Positions 53,024 to 60,842 of a stretch of DNA of 64,000 nt are shown one piece after another. The notes under the pieces are model-generated. The model had not been told where the DNA came from and did not search any database. It worked only from the letters and a program-made list of their open reading frames with translations. Source of the DNA: Pseudoxanthobacter soli DSM 19599 (GTDB lineage Bacteria; Pseudomonadota; Alphaproteobacteria; Rhizobiales; Segnochrobactraceae); the NCBI RefSeq assembly GCF_900148505.1, contig NZ_FRXO01000016.1:1-64000 (forward strand), in the 5' to 3' direction. How positions within the stretch are numbered: position 1 is the stretch's first letter; every line of letters starts with the position of its first letter. Position numbers and translations under genes: made by a program.

Positions 53024-53800
53024 ATGAAACAGCTTGACGGTCAGGTCGCGCTCATCACCGGCGCCGCTCATCCCGCGGGGATCGGATTTGCCATCGCGCG
53101 TGCCCTGCTCGCGGCCGGTGCGGCGGTGACGATCGTCGACCTCGGGCAGGACGCGTGCGAGGCGGCCGCCGACCGGCTTTCATCCGCGCTCGCCGGGGAG
53201 GGGACGGAACACGTCGCGCCGCTCGCGTTGGCCGCAGACGTGCGCGACCGCGACGCGCTGGAGCGGGTCGTGGCGGCGACGCTCGCCCGGTTCGGCCGGC
53301 TCGACATCCTCGTCAGCAATGCGGGCATCGCCCAGCCGCGCAAGGTGATGGACATCAGCGCCGACGACTGGTCGGCGACGCTCGACGTCAATCTGCGCGG
53401 GATGCTCAACCTCACCCAGGCCGCGCTGCCGCATCTCTCCGACGGAGGGCGGATCGTCGCCATCGCCTCGATCGCGGCGCAGCGCGGCGGCGGCCTGCTC
53501 GGTGGCCCGCATTATGCGGCTTCGAAGGGCGGCGTCCTCTCGCTGGCGAAGAGCATGGCGCGCGAGTTCGGCCCCCGCGGCATCCGCGTCAACTGCGTCA
53601 ATCCCGGCGTGATCATCACCGGCATGAACGCCACCGCGTTCGACGAGGCGACCAAGCGGCGCCTGCTCGACCAGATTCCGCTCGGCCGCTTCGGCACGCC
53701 GAAGGACGTCGCCGATGTCTGCCTGTTCCTCGCGTCGCCGCAATCGGGGTACCTGACCGGTACCGCGATCGACATCAACGGCGGTATGCACATCCATTGA
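53024..53800 (+). CDS. SDR-family dehydrogenase divergent from the second sugar operon
   Basis: 258 residues. VALITGAAHPAGIGFAIARALLAAGAAVTIVDLG holds the cofactor site with a terminal Asp, consistent with NAD. NAGIA, ASIAAQ and Y/K in HYAASKGGV follow. The perfect ribosome site GGAGGA lies right before the ATG at 53024; upstream in-frame sequence is the regulatory region. It is followed at 94 bp by the IclR gene and probably co-regulated with the divergent transporter. Likely a sugar dehydrogenase acting before the lactonase. Confidence 0.92.
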   Translation: MKQLDGQVALITGAAHPAGIGFAIARALLAAGAAVTIVDLGQDACEAAADRLSSALAGEGTEHVAPLALAADVRDRDALERVVAATLARFGRLDILVSNAGIAQPRKVMDISADDWSATLDVNLRGMLNLTQAALPHLSDGGRIVAIASIAAQRGGGLLGGPHYAASKGGVLSLAKSMAREFGPRGIRVNCVNPGVIITGMNATAFDEATKRRLLDQIPLGRFGTPKDVADVCLFLASPQSGYLTGTAIDINGGMHIH

Positions 53801-53894
53801 CGGGGTGTCGCTTGACCATCGCCGCGCCGGGGCCCAACTCTTCAACGGTTCCGGCGCAGGGTCTTCTGATGGTTTGTCGAAGGAATAGCGGCTG

Positions 53895-54623
53895 ATGGAC
53901 AGCCTGAGCCGGATGATCGGGATCTTCGATCTCTTCGACGGGGACCGCACGGTCGTCACTGTCGAGGAGGTGGCGTCCGCGCTCGACTGCTCGGTCCCGA
54001 CCGCCTACCGCTATCTGAAGACGCTGAGTTCGGCCGGTCTCATCGCGCCGGGCATCGAGGGCGGCTTCGGGCTCGGCGCCCGCATCATCCAGCTCGACCG
54101 GCAGATCCGCCTCAACGACCCTCTGCTGCACCGCGCCGGCGACGTGATGGACCGGCTGGTGCGCGAGGTGCACGGCAACCTCATGGTCTGCGCGTCCTAC
54201 GGCAAGAACGTCGTCTGCATCGCGCAGGCCTGGCCCGACCGCACGGTGCTGACGAGCTACGACCGCGGACGGCCGATGCCGCTTTTGCGCGGCGCCGCCG
54301 GCAAGGCGATCCTCGCCCACCTGCCGGACCACCGCCTGCGCAGCCTGATGCTCGCCAATGCCGCCGAGATCGCCGCCGCCGGCCTCGGCCGCGACTGGGC
54401 GGAGTTCCGCAAGACGCTGAAGGCCATCCGCAAGCGCGGCTATTCCGTCAGCGTCGGCGAGGTGGACGAGCGCAACGCCGGCATCGCCGCGCCGATCCTG
54501 AGCCCGGAAAAGCGCGCCCTCGGGTGCCTCGTCCTCGTCGTGCCCCGCACGGAACTGAACGAGGCCACCATTCCCGAAATCGCCGCAAAACTCATCGCCG
54601 GCGCGCGCGACATCTCCGGCTGA
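53895..54623 (+). CDS. IclR-family transcriptional regulator
   Basis: 242 residues. The N-terminal winged helix reads LSRMIGIFDLFDGDRTVVTVEEVASALDCSVPTAYRYLKTLSSAGLI. The C-terminal GAF-like effector domain contains PLLRGAAGKAILAHLP and RKRGYSVSVGEVDERNAGIAAPI. These proteins usually bind catabolic intermediates and control adjacent operons. It lies in line with the SDR gene and is the only regulator of the cluster. Confidence 0.94.
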   Translation: MDSLSRMIGIFDLFDGDRTVVTVEEVASALDCSVPTAYRYLKTLSSAGLIAPGIEGGFGLGARIIQLDRQIRLNDPLLHRAGDVMDRLVREVHGNLMVCASYGKNVVCIAQAWPDRTVLTSYDRGRPMPLLRGAAGKAILAHLPDHRLRSLMLANAAEIAAAGLGRDWAEFRKTLKAIRKRGYSVSVGEVDERNAGIAAPILSPEKRALGCLVLVVPRTELNEATIPEIAAKLIAGARDISG

Positions 54624-54656
54624 AGCGCCTTCCGATCGTAACCCCATCCGATCGAC
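54624..54656 (+). repeat. Short truncated match to the dispersed intergenic repeat
   Basis: Directly after the IclR stop, AGCGCCTTCCGATC ... CGATCGAC matches the left 35 bp or so of the repeats at 5453 and 34675 with a few differences and a 2-bp gap. The rest of the repeat is missing. It may be a decayed copy. Confidence 0.45.
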
Positions 54657-54750
54657 AAAGATCACGCCCTCGACGATCCCTTGCGGACGCTGCCCGCCCC
54701 CCCGGCGGCGACGGTGCGCGGCACCCGGTGACGTGCCGGACGCCGCCCGT

Positions 54751-55269
54751 TCATCTCCCGGCAGGCCATCCGCGCAGGTGCCGGTAGCGGCGGGCGATAA
54801 GGGCGTCGATGGACAGGATGCCCGGTCCTCGGGCGATCACCATGAGGAAGCAGGTCGCCCACACGCCGTGGGTCGGCCAGGCATCGGGATAGACCAGCAC
54901 TTCGATCACCAGCGTCATGCCCAGAAGCGCAGCGGCGGAAAGGCGGCTGGCGAGACCCAGAACCAGCAGAACCGGGAAGGCGTGCTCCGCAAAGGCCGCG
55001 AGATGGGCGGCGAGCCACGGATCGACCAGGGGCAGCCGATATTCCTCCCTGAACAAAGCGACCGCGCCATCGGTGACATGCCAGCCCTCCACCTTGGTCT
55101 GGCCGGATTGCCAGAACACGGCCGCCGGGAAGACGCGGGCGCACAAAGTGAGCAGCGACAGCGGGATCGCGTCGAGCCGGTCGCGCAGATGCAGCGCGAT
55201 CGCGACGAGGCCGGGGTCGCGGGTGCGGGAGGACGACGCTTGGTGCGGGGTCGTCAGATCGGCGGTCAC
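54751..55269 (-). CDS. DoxX-family membrane protein of the bufferin cluster
   Basis: 172 residues with four hydrophobic segments. LTLCARVFPAAVFWQSGQTKVEGW, the loop HLAAFAEHAFPVLLVLGLASRLSAAALLGMTLVIEVLVYP and DAWPTHGVWATCFL are typical of DoxX. The start is GTG at 55269 with GGAAGGAGA ahead, overlapping the upstream gene stop as GTGA. DoxX proteins commonly accompany DUF692/DUF2063 genes; their exact role is unclear, possibly quinone-linked redox. Confidence 0.9.
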   Translation of the reverse strand: MTADLTTPHQASSSRTRDPGLVAIALHLRDRLDAIPLSLLTLCARVFPAAVFWQSGQTKVEGWHVTDGAVALFREEYRLPLVDPWLAAHLAAFAEHAFPVLLVLGLASRLSAAALLGMTLVIEVLVYPDAWPTHGVWATCFLMVIARGPGILSIDALIARRYRHLRGWPAGR

Positions 55270-56018
55270 GGCAGGTCTCCTTCCGTGGGGTCGAGATGGA
55301 TCGCCAGCCGCCCGCCGATCAGTTCGGCCAGCGCTGCGGTGAGGTCGAAATCCGGATCGTCGGCGCCGGCCGCCGCGGCGGCATCCGGGAGCGGATCGCC
55401 GCCGGCGAGGGCCAGGAGAAACGTCGCCGTGCTGGTCGGGAGGGGGCGGAGAACGACATCGAGGCCCGGCCGGTCGATCAGCACCGCCTGCGGTCTCCAA
55501 CCGGTCACCTCCGCTTCCGCGCCGTTCGCCGCGGCGAGAATGTCCCACACCGGATGGGGCGAGCCGATCACGGTCACCGCCGGGTGCAGCCGGATGCGCA
55601 GCCGTTCGAGTGCCCCCGGCGGCAGCCCGGCGAAGGCTTCGCCTTGCAGCCGCGGCAGATCGGCGGCGTGATAGGCGCGGGTTCTGGCCGCCTCGATGCG
55701 GGCGATATCGGCCAGATAGGGCAATTCGGCCGCCGGCCCGAAGCTGGCGAGGAAGCCGGGCAGGGCGTCGCCGAACTGCGCCAGCAGCGGCGAGGCGGGT
55801 GGATGGCGGCGAATGAAATCGCGTGCGGTCGCGCGGAAGAACTCCTCTCCCACCAGGGCGCGCACCGCCGGGAAGCGGGTCTCCAGCGCGCGGATCAGGC
55901 CGACGGCGACATTGTTGCGATAAACGGCGAAGCGGCGTTCCGAGGGGCCAGCGAGACCGTCCGGCAGACGGCGGTCCGGCGCGGTCAGCCCGGCGGCGAA
56001 CGTCGCGAGCCCGGTCAT
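55266..56018 (-). CDS. bufC: DUF2063 protein, MNIO partner (BufC/HvfC-like)
   Basis: 250 residues from 56018 (MTGLATFAAGLTAP). RRFAVYRNNVAVGLIRALETRFPAVRALVGEEFFRATARDFIRRHPPASPLLAQFGDALPGFLASF is the DUF2063 core. In bufferin and related RiPP systems this protein binds the precursor and presents it to the MNIO enzyme. An ATG at 56069, three bases after the bufB stop, would add 17 polar residues and cannot be ruled out. The gene lies between bufB and doxX. Confidence 0.92.
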   Translation of the reverse strand: MTGLATFAAGLTAPDRRLPDGLAGPSERRFAVYRNNVAVGLIRALETRFPAVRALVGEEFFRATARDFIRRHPPASPLLAQFGDALPGFLASFGPAAELPYLADIARIEAARTRAYHAADLPRLQGEAFAGLPPGALERLRIRLHPAVTVIGSPHPVWDILAAANGAEAEVTGWRPQAVLIDRPGLDVVLRPLPTSTATFLLALAGGDPLPDAAAAAGADDPDFDLTAALAELIGGRLAIHLDPTEGDLP

Positions 56019-56072
56019 CGATCGCGCCCCATCATCGCTTGAGCCCGTCTGGGTCGAAGCCCGGGTCATGCT

Positions 56073-56927
56073 TCAGGCCGCCCGGCTGCGGGAATGACGG
56101 GCGAGCACGGCGCCGGCGCGCGCGACCTCGGCGCTCAGAACCGGCCACTCCGGCACGTCGTTGTCCCATTCGATCAGGCTCGGAAGCGGGCCGGTACGGC
56201 CGATCACCTCCTCGAACAGCGCCCACACCGGATCGGCGACAGGGCTGCCGTGGGCGTCGATGAGGAGCGGCGCGCCGGTCTCGTCCGTGTCGGAATCATG
56301 GCCGCCGAGGTGGAGCTCGCCGACCGCCTCGAAGGGGAAATCCGCCAGGTAGGCGCGCGGATCCGTGTCGTGATTCACCGCCGAGACGAAGACGTTGTTG
56401 ATGTCGAGCAGCAGGCCGCAGCCCGTGCCGGCCACCAGCGCGCCGAGGAATTCGACCTCATCAATGGTGCTTTCCTCGAAGCGCAGATAGGTCGACGGGT
56501 TCTCCAGCAGCATGCGGCGGCCGAGCGTGTCCTGCACCCGGCGGATGTGATCGCCGACCCTCGCCAGTGTCCCGGGAGTATAGGGCAGCGGCAGGAGGTC
56601 GTTGAAGAAGGCGCCGTCGTGGGTCGACCACGCCAGGTGCTCCGAGAAGCTCTCCGGCCTGTAGCGGTCGATCAGTCTCCGCAACCGGGCGAGGTGGGCC
56701 GTGTCGAGCGGTCCTTCGCCGCCGATGGACAGGCCGACGCCGTGGACGGACAGCGCGAAACGCTCGCGAAGCGCGCCGAGTTGGGCATGGGGCCGGCCGC
56801 CGTCGCCCATATAGTTCTCGGCATGGATCTCGACGAAGGCGGGCGGGTTCGCCGCATCCGCGAGGATGGCGTCGAAATGCGCTGGCTTGAAGCCGACGCC
56901 GGGGCCGGCGGGGAGCGACATGGGCAT
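56073..56927 (-). CDS. bufB: MNIO (DUF692) multinuclear iron oxidative enzyme, BufB-like
   Basis: 284 residues, TIM-barrel DUF692. Metal-ligand and active-site segments are visible: [78 protein letters not shown] and IDAHGSPV. Known MNIO enzymes use two or three irons and oxygen to convert precursor cysteines to heterocycles (thiooxazole in bufferins). The start at 56927 is picked because GGAGG lies six bases upstream; ATGs at 56939 and 56921 are alternatives. Confidence 0.95.
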   Translation of the reverse strand: MPMSLPAGPGVGFKPAHFDAILADAANPPAFVEIHAENYMGDGGRPHAQLGALRERFALSVHGVGLSIGGEGPLDTAHLARLRRLIDRYRPESFSEHLAWSTHDGAFFNDLLPLPYTPGTLARVGDHIRRVQDTLGRRMLLENPSTYLRFEESTIDEVEFLGALVAGTGCGLLLDINNVFVSAVNHDTDPRAYLADFPFEAVGELHLGGHDSDTDETGAPLLIDAHGSPVADPVWALFEEVIGRTGPLPSLIEWDNDVPEWPVLSAEVARAGAVLARHSRSRAA

Positions 56928-57015
56928 GAGATCCTCCATGGAAGCGGGAGGGCACCCGTGCGGCGCCCTCCACCGGAAATGACGGCCCGGTTCCGCTGCG
57001 GCCGGAGCGCGCCCC

Positions 57016-57080
57016 TCACTTGGCGCGGCTCACATGGCGCGGCTCACATGGCGCGCCTCACGTGGCGCTCCTCACATGGG
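57016..57080 (-). repeat. 14-nt tandem repeat array at the bufA 3' end
   Basis: On the plus strand four units TCAC(A/T/G)TGGCGC(G/T)(G/C)C follow each other without spacers (57016, 57030, 57044, 57058), plus a partial fifth unit at 57072 that contains the bufA stop and last codon. On the minus strand every unit reads ATGTGA or a one-base variant, so the bufA ending has been copied downstream about four times into the bufA-bufB gap. Confidence 0.85.
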
Positions 57081-57368
57081 CTGAAGGTGGCCCATGCCCT
57101 TCGGGGTCTTGATGGTCTCACAGGTTCCCTTGGCGACGTACTTCCAGGCCTTGGCGTCGTAGTCGACCTTGGAGGTTCCGGCGCACGTGGTGCCGGCACC
57201 GGCGGCGCAATCGTTCTGGCCGGCCATCGCGACGCCGTAGCACTTGTCCATGGTCGGCTGCGGCGCGACCGGGCCGGCGGCGGCGCTGGCGACCATGCCG
57301 AGGGCGGCGACGAGCGAGCCGGCGAGGGTGGCGACCGCGAGGGTGGTCTTGCTGGTGGTCGTGGTCAT
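57072..57368 (-). CDS. bufA: DUF2282 exported peptide precursor, bufferin BufA1-like
   Basis: 98 residues. Residues 1-31 are a signal peptide ([22 protein letters not shown]). The mature peptide of about 65 residues has four conserved cysteines, C43 (KCYG), C54 (QNDC), C62 (TTC) and C83 (KGTC), in the DUF2282 pattern. In Caulobacter such peptides are modified on cysteine by BufB/BufC and sequester copper in the periplasm. The start at 57368 follows GAGAGGAC. Driven by the sigma-type promoter at 57439-57464. Confidence 0.93.
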   Translation of the reverse strand: MTTTTSKTTLAVATLAGSLVAALGMVASAAAGPVAPQPTMDKCYGVAMAGQNDCAAGAGTTCAGTSKVDYDAKAWKYVAKGTCETIKTPKGMGHLQPM

Positions 57369-57438
57369 GGAGAACGTCCTCTCTGAAGGGGCTGATCGGC
57401 GTCGACGGCGGGTGTGCCCAACCGACGCCACCTCCTTC

Positions 57439-57464
57439 TTCGGAAGCGTCTGCCGCCGTGTTAG
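57439..57464 (-). promoter_or_regulatory. Putative ECF sigma promoter of bufA
   Basis: On the minus strand, CTAACA - N16 - CGAA lies 70 bp upstream of the bufA ATG. The divergent sigma gene has the same layout with identical 16-bp spacing. It resembles the GTAACC-N16-CGAA consensus I recall for Caulobacter SigF. Confidence 0.7.
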
Positions 57465-57522
57465 GGTGGCCTGCGACAAAATCTGGGGCCGTCAAAAAAA
57501 TGTCTTTCGGTTGTTGCGCGGC

Positions 57523-57548
57523 ATAACATTCGGCCCCCGACCGGCGAA
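57523..57548 (+). promoter_or_regulatory. Putative ECF sigma autoregulated promoter
   Basis: ATAACA - N16 - CGAA on the plus strand ends 12 bp before the first possible ATG of the sigma gene. It shares TAACA and CGAA and the exact spacing with the bufA promoter. The short distance implies a very short leader and favours the start at 57570. Confidence 0.7.
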
Positions 57549-57569
57549 CTGACCCTCGGGATGATGTTA

Positions 57570-58118
57570 ATGACCGATCGGGAGCGGCGCTGGGCCGGGT
57601 TGATGCAGGCTGCGCTCGCCGGCGACGGCGCGGCCTACGAACGGCTTTTGCGCGAAATCGCGCCGGCGATCCGTGTCGTGGTGCAGCGCCGTCTGACGCG
57701 TATCGGTGCGCCGGCCGCCGAGTGCGAGGACATCGTGCAGGAGACGCTGCTCGCGCTTCACCTGAAGCGGCAGAGCTGGCGGACGGGCGATCCGCTGGGG
57801 CCATGGCTCTGGACCATCGCGCGCAACAAGATGGTCGACCATCTGCGCCGGCGCGGACGGCGCGTCGAGGTGCCGGTGGAGGATTTCGCCGACGTTCTGG
57901 CCGCACCGGAGGAGCGCCCGGGCACCGAAGCGGCTGATGTCGAGAGGCATCTCGCCCAGTTGCCCGAGAAGCAGCGGGACGTGCTGCGTTCCATCGCCGT
58001 CGACGGGAGTTCCATCGGCGAGACCGCCGAGCGCATGAAGATGACGCCCGGTGCCGTGCGCGGTGCCTTGCACCGCGCCTTTTCCAGCCTTTCGGCGCGG
58101 CTGAGGACGGACGGATGA
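57570..58118 (+). CDS. ECF-family RNA polymerase sigma factor (SigF-like)
   Basis: 182 residues from 57570 (MTDRERRWAGLMQAALAGDGAAYERLLREI). Region 2 is in CEDIVQETLLALHLKRQSW...PWLWTIARNKMVDHLRRRGRR and region 4 in LAQLPEKQRDVLRSIAVDGSSIGETAERMKMTPGAVRGALHRAFSSLSARL. ATGs at 57561 and 57564 are alternative starts. It is followed 13 bp later by a DUF1109 anti-sigma gene. It is divergent from bufA and probably activates both arms through the paired promoters. Confidence 0.94.
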   Translation: MTDRERRWAGLMQAALAGDGAAYERLLREIAPAIRVVVQRRLTRIGAPAAECEDIVQETLLALHLKRQSWRTGDPLGPWLWTIARNKMVDHLRRRGRRVEVPVEDFADVLAAPEERPGTEAADVERHLAQLPEKQRDVLRSIAVDGSSIGETAERMKMTPGAVRGALHRAFSSLSARLRTDG

Positions 58119-58131
58119 AGGACGGGAAGGC

Positions 58132-58767
58132 GTGAAGACGGACGATCTGATACGCGGCCTTGCGGCGGACGTGCGACCGACGCGCGGACTGGGGGTGGGG
58201 CTTGCCCTCGCGCTGGCCGCCGGGCTCGCCGGCGCGCTGGTGCTGTTCGCTCTCGTTCTGTCGCCGCGCCATGGCATGCCGGCGCTGCTCGCCGAACCGC
58301 GCATCCTGCTGAAGTTCGCCGTCACCCTTTCGCTGGCCGTCGCCGCCGGCTGGACCGCCCTGCGCCTGGTGCGGCCGGGCTCGAAAGCGGCCGGCCCGGC
58401 GCGGCTGCTGGCTTTGCCCGCGGCGCTTCTGGCTCTCGGCGTGGCGGCCGAGATGGTCGTGACCCCCGAAGCGGACTGGATGCCCGGCCTCGTCGGGCAT
58501 TACGCCGTTTATTGCGTGATGCTGGTGCCGGTGATGTCGGCCCCGGTGCTGGGCGCTGTCCTGCTGGCGCTGCGGCGCGGCGCCCCGTCCCGCCCGGCAC
58601 TCGCCGGCGCGGTCGCGGGGCTGATGGCCGGCGGGCTCGGCGCAGCGCTCTATGCCTTCCACTGCATCGACGATTCGCCGCTCTTCATGCTGACCTGGTA
58701 TGGCATCGCCATCGGCATCGTCACCGCGGCCGGCGCGGTCATCGGACGGCGCGTGCTCGCCTGGTGA
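58132..58767 (+). CDS. DUF1109/NrsF-family membrane anti-sigma factor
   Basis: 211 residues with six predicted helices and short loops. KTDDLIRGLAADVRPTRGLGVGLALALAAGLAGALVLFALV is the typical DUF1109 opening with the short cytoplasmic N-terminus. Known NrsF proteins hold the sigma factor at the membrane until metal or oxidative stress; candidate sensing cysteines are in HYAVYCVMLVP and YAFHCIDDSP. GTG start at 58132. Pairing with the upstream sigma gene is standard. Confidence 0.92.
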   Translation: MKTDDLIRGLAADVRPTRGLGVGLALALAAGLAGALVLFALVLSPRHGMPALLAEPRILLKFAVTLSLAVAAGWTALRLVRPGSKAAGPARLLALPAALLALGVAAEMVVTPEADWMPGLVGHYAVYCVMLVPVMSAPVLGAVLLALRRGAPSRPALAGAVAGLMAGGLGAALYAFHCIDDSPLFMLTWYGIAIGIVTAAGAVIGRRVLAW

Positions 58768-58800
58768 TCACCAGTCCCCTGCGCCCTCTGCGCGGGGGGC

Positions 58801-58998
58801 GCGGCCGCGGCACTCCTGGACCGGATCATTGCCGCCGCCCGCGCTCGTCGCCTCCGGCGGCTCAGCCTCGAAACCCGGGGCGGCCCGGCCTTCGAACCGG
58901 CGCTCGCACTCGACCGGCGCTACGGCTTTCGCGACGGCCCGCCTTTTTCCGATTACGAGGCCTCCGGCTTCAACCGGTTCCTCCACCTCGACCTCGGG
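58801..58998 (+). pseudogene. GNAT acetyltransferase C-terminal remnant
   Basis: Read in the same frame as the anti-sigma gene, ALLDRIIAAARARRLRRLSLETRGGPAFEPA... and YGFRDGPPFSDYEASG-NRFLHLDL match the end of GNAT N-acetyltransferases. The upstream part is missing: the bases before 58810 give a GNAT-like RGGRGRG only in another frame, and no start codon or ribosome site precedes it. The frame also lacks its own stop near the expected end. It looks like a truncated, frameshifted leftover. Confidence 0.65.
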
Positions 58999-59174
58999 TC
59001 AAGCGGGCGGAGCAGGGCGCTCCGCAGCCGGCCCCGATTGCGTTTGCCCCGCCGCGAGGCCTTCCCCCCACTCCATGTTCGCGTCTCCACGCCCGGCCGC
59101 CGCCTTTCCGAAGACGGCGATCGCCGTGCGTTCGCGTCGGCTCAGAAAATGTTCCCGTCGAGGCACCGGACCTA
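58999..59174. other. Non-coding tail after the GNAT remnant
   Basis: No gene seen. The frame stays open into the downstream binding-protein gene by chance of high GC; the codons have no family content. Confidence 0.4.
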
Positions 59175-59219
59175 TTGCCTAGACAATAAAGTGCGGGTAG
59201 CACTTTATTGTCTAGTCAA
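59175..59219. promoter_or_regulatory. 45-bp inverted repeat upstream of the Nik-like operon
   Basis: Arms of 20 bp match at 19 positions; the inner 16 bp are perfect (CTAGACAATAAAGTGC and GCACTTTATTGTCTAG) around GGGTA. It is AT-rich against a GC-rich background and ends 40 bp before the first gene of the transporter operon. It is a strong candidate operator or an RNA hairpin in the leader; the cognate regulator is not in the window. Confidence 0.7.
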
Positions 59220-59259
59220 AAGAGCCATTCCTTCCGGCCGCCAGACAAGGGAACGATCG

Positions 59260-60834
59260 ATGCACACGACCAGGCGTACCATTCTCAAGGGAATGGCCGG
59301 TCTTCCGGCCCTTTTCGCGGGACTTTCCCCCCTCGCCGCGCTGGCCCAGGCGGGCGGCGGCGATACCTTGCGCGTCGCGGCCGGAAAGCCGGCGGGCGAC
59401 CTGGACCCGCACAAGTACAAAGGCCTGTGGGCCATCCAGGATCTGATCTTCGAGCCGCTGATCCGATACGGCCACGGCGGCAAGATGGAGCCGGCACTCG
59501 CCACCGACTGGCAGGTTGAGAACGCGGGCAAACTGTTTCGCGTGCATCTGCGCAAGGACGTCACGTTCCAGGACGGCACGCCTTGGGACGCGGCGGCGAT
59601 GACGTGGAACCTCGATCGCTGGATCGGCAAGGACAGCGCCAGCTGGATGAACGCCTCGCGGCTGTTCTCCAACTACAAGGTGCTCGATGACCACACCGTC
59701 GAAATCAACTTCAAGGAGCCGGTGCTAGGGCTTCTGAACGAGTTCGCCTATGTGCGCCCCGTGCGCTTCCTCAGCCCGAAATCGGTCGGCGCGGACGGCG
59801 CTTATGCGAAGCCGGTTGGCACCGGCGCATGGATCGAAGCGAGCGCGGACAATGACGGCAGCACCTTTACCCGCTTCGATGGCTACTGGGGCGACAAGCC
59901 GGGCTTCAGCCGCATCGAGGTGAAGGTTCTGCCCGAATCCCGCAGCCGCATGGCGGCGCTGCGCGCGGGCGAGATCGACCTCATGGGCGGAGACTTCCTG
60001 GCGCCGATCAAGGCGACGGAAGCGAAGACGCTGGAAAAGGCCGGGATCCCCGTGGCGGTCGAACTGGGCACGACCACGGTGGTCATCGGCTTCAATCCGC
60101 AGCGCAATCCGGCGCTGGAGGACCTCGCCGTCCGCCAGGCGATGAATATCGGCTTCGACCGGCAGGCGATCGCGAAGGTGCTCTATCAGGGCCTCGCCGA
60201 ACCGGCCGGCAACCTGTTTCCCGCGAGCGTGCCGCTTGCCGGAACGCGCTTTCCCGTCCCGGCGCGCGACGTCGAGGCGGCGAAAAAGCTGCTGGAAGAG
60301 GCCGGCTGGGTGGGCGCGCCGATCCGCGAGAAGGACGGCAAGCCGCTGAAGCTCGAGATGGTGGTGAGCGAGGAGCAAATCGCGGGGTCGCGCTCGCTGG
60401 CTGAAATTCTGCAGGCCCAGCTTGGAGAGGTGGGCATCGGCATCACCATCCGCTCGGTCGACCATGCCTCCCGCCATTCCGACATCCCGGCGCGCGTGTT
60501 CGATCTCGCGCTGTTCACCACTTTCGGCGCTCCCTACGAGCCGTTCGGCACCATCGTCGGCCTTCTCCTGTCCACTTATGACAACGGCGTCGACGGCAAG
60601 CTGGTGATCGATCCGCAGAAGCTCGATCCGCTGGTGCTCGCCGCAACCAACGCGCCGGAGGACGAGGTCGGCGCTGCGCTTCAGGCGATCTACGACCAGA
60701 TGCACGCCGACGTTTCCATGCTGCCGCTGTTCTACAGCCCGGCGATCTGGGCGCACACCGCGCGCGTGAAGGGCTTCGAGGTCCCGGCCACCGAATACGA
60801 CCTGCCTTATCGCGGCATCACGCTCGAGTCCTGA
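59260..60834 (+). CDS. ABC transporter binding protein, NikA/DppA family
   Basis: 524 residues. The Tat signal is HTTRRTILKGMAGLPALFAGLSPLAALAQA. The family-5 solute-binding fold includes LDPHKYKGLWAIQDLIFEPLIRYGHGGKMEPALATDWQVENAGKLFRVHLRKDVTFQDGTPWDA. Several stretches (PRxxRFLSPKSVG, FGAPYEPFGTIVG) resemble nickel-binding NikA more than peptide-binding DppA/OppA, so nickel or a metal chelate is possible but unproven. AAGGGAA precedes the ATG at 59260. First gene of the operon. Confidence 0.9.
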   Translation: MHTTRRTILKGMAGLPALFAGLSPLAALAQAGGGDTLRVAAGKPAGDLDPHKYKGLWAIQDLIFEPLIRYGHGGKMEPALATDWQVENAGKLFRVHLRKDVTFQDGTPWDAAAMTWNLDRWIGKDSASWMNASRLFSNYKVLDDHTVEINFKEPVLGLLNEFAYVRPVRFLSPKSVGADGAYAKPVGTGAWIEASADNDGSTFTRFDGYWGDKPGFSRIEVKVLPESRSRMAALRAGEIDLMGGDFLAPIKATEAKTLEKAGIPVAVELGTTTVVIGFNPQRNPALEDLAVRQAMNIGFDRQAIAKVLYQGLAEPAGNLFPASVPLAGTRFPVPARDVEAAKKLLEEAGWVGAPIREKDGKPLKLEMVVSEEQIAGSRSLAEILQAQLGEVGIGITIRSVDHASRHSDIPARVFDLALFTTFGAPYEPFGTIVGLLLSTYDNGVDGKLVIDPQKLDPLVLAATNAPEDEVGAALQAIYDQMHADVSMLPLFYSPAIWAHTARVKGFEVPATEYDLPYRGITLES

Positions 60835-60842
60835 GGCTGGTC

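Noticed and set aside
57016-57080. CRISPR-like array
   Set aside because: Units are directly adjacent with no spacers and are only 14 nt; no cas genes are present. The 18-nt lipA repeats were rejected for the same reason.
59038-59259. N-terminal extension of the NikA-like protein
   Set aside because: It would bury the Tat signal inside the protein and translate across the 45-bp inverted repeat; the ATG at 59260 has a ribosome site.
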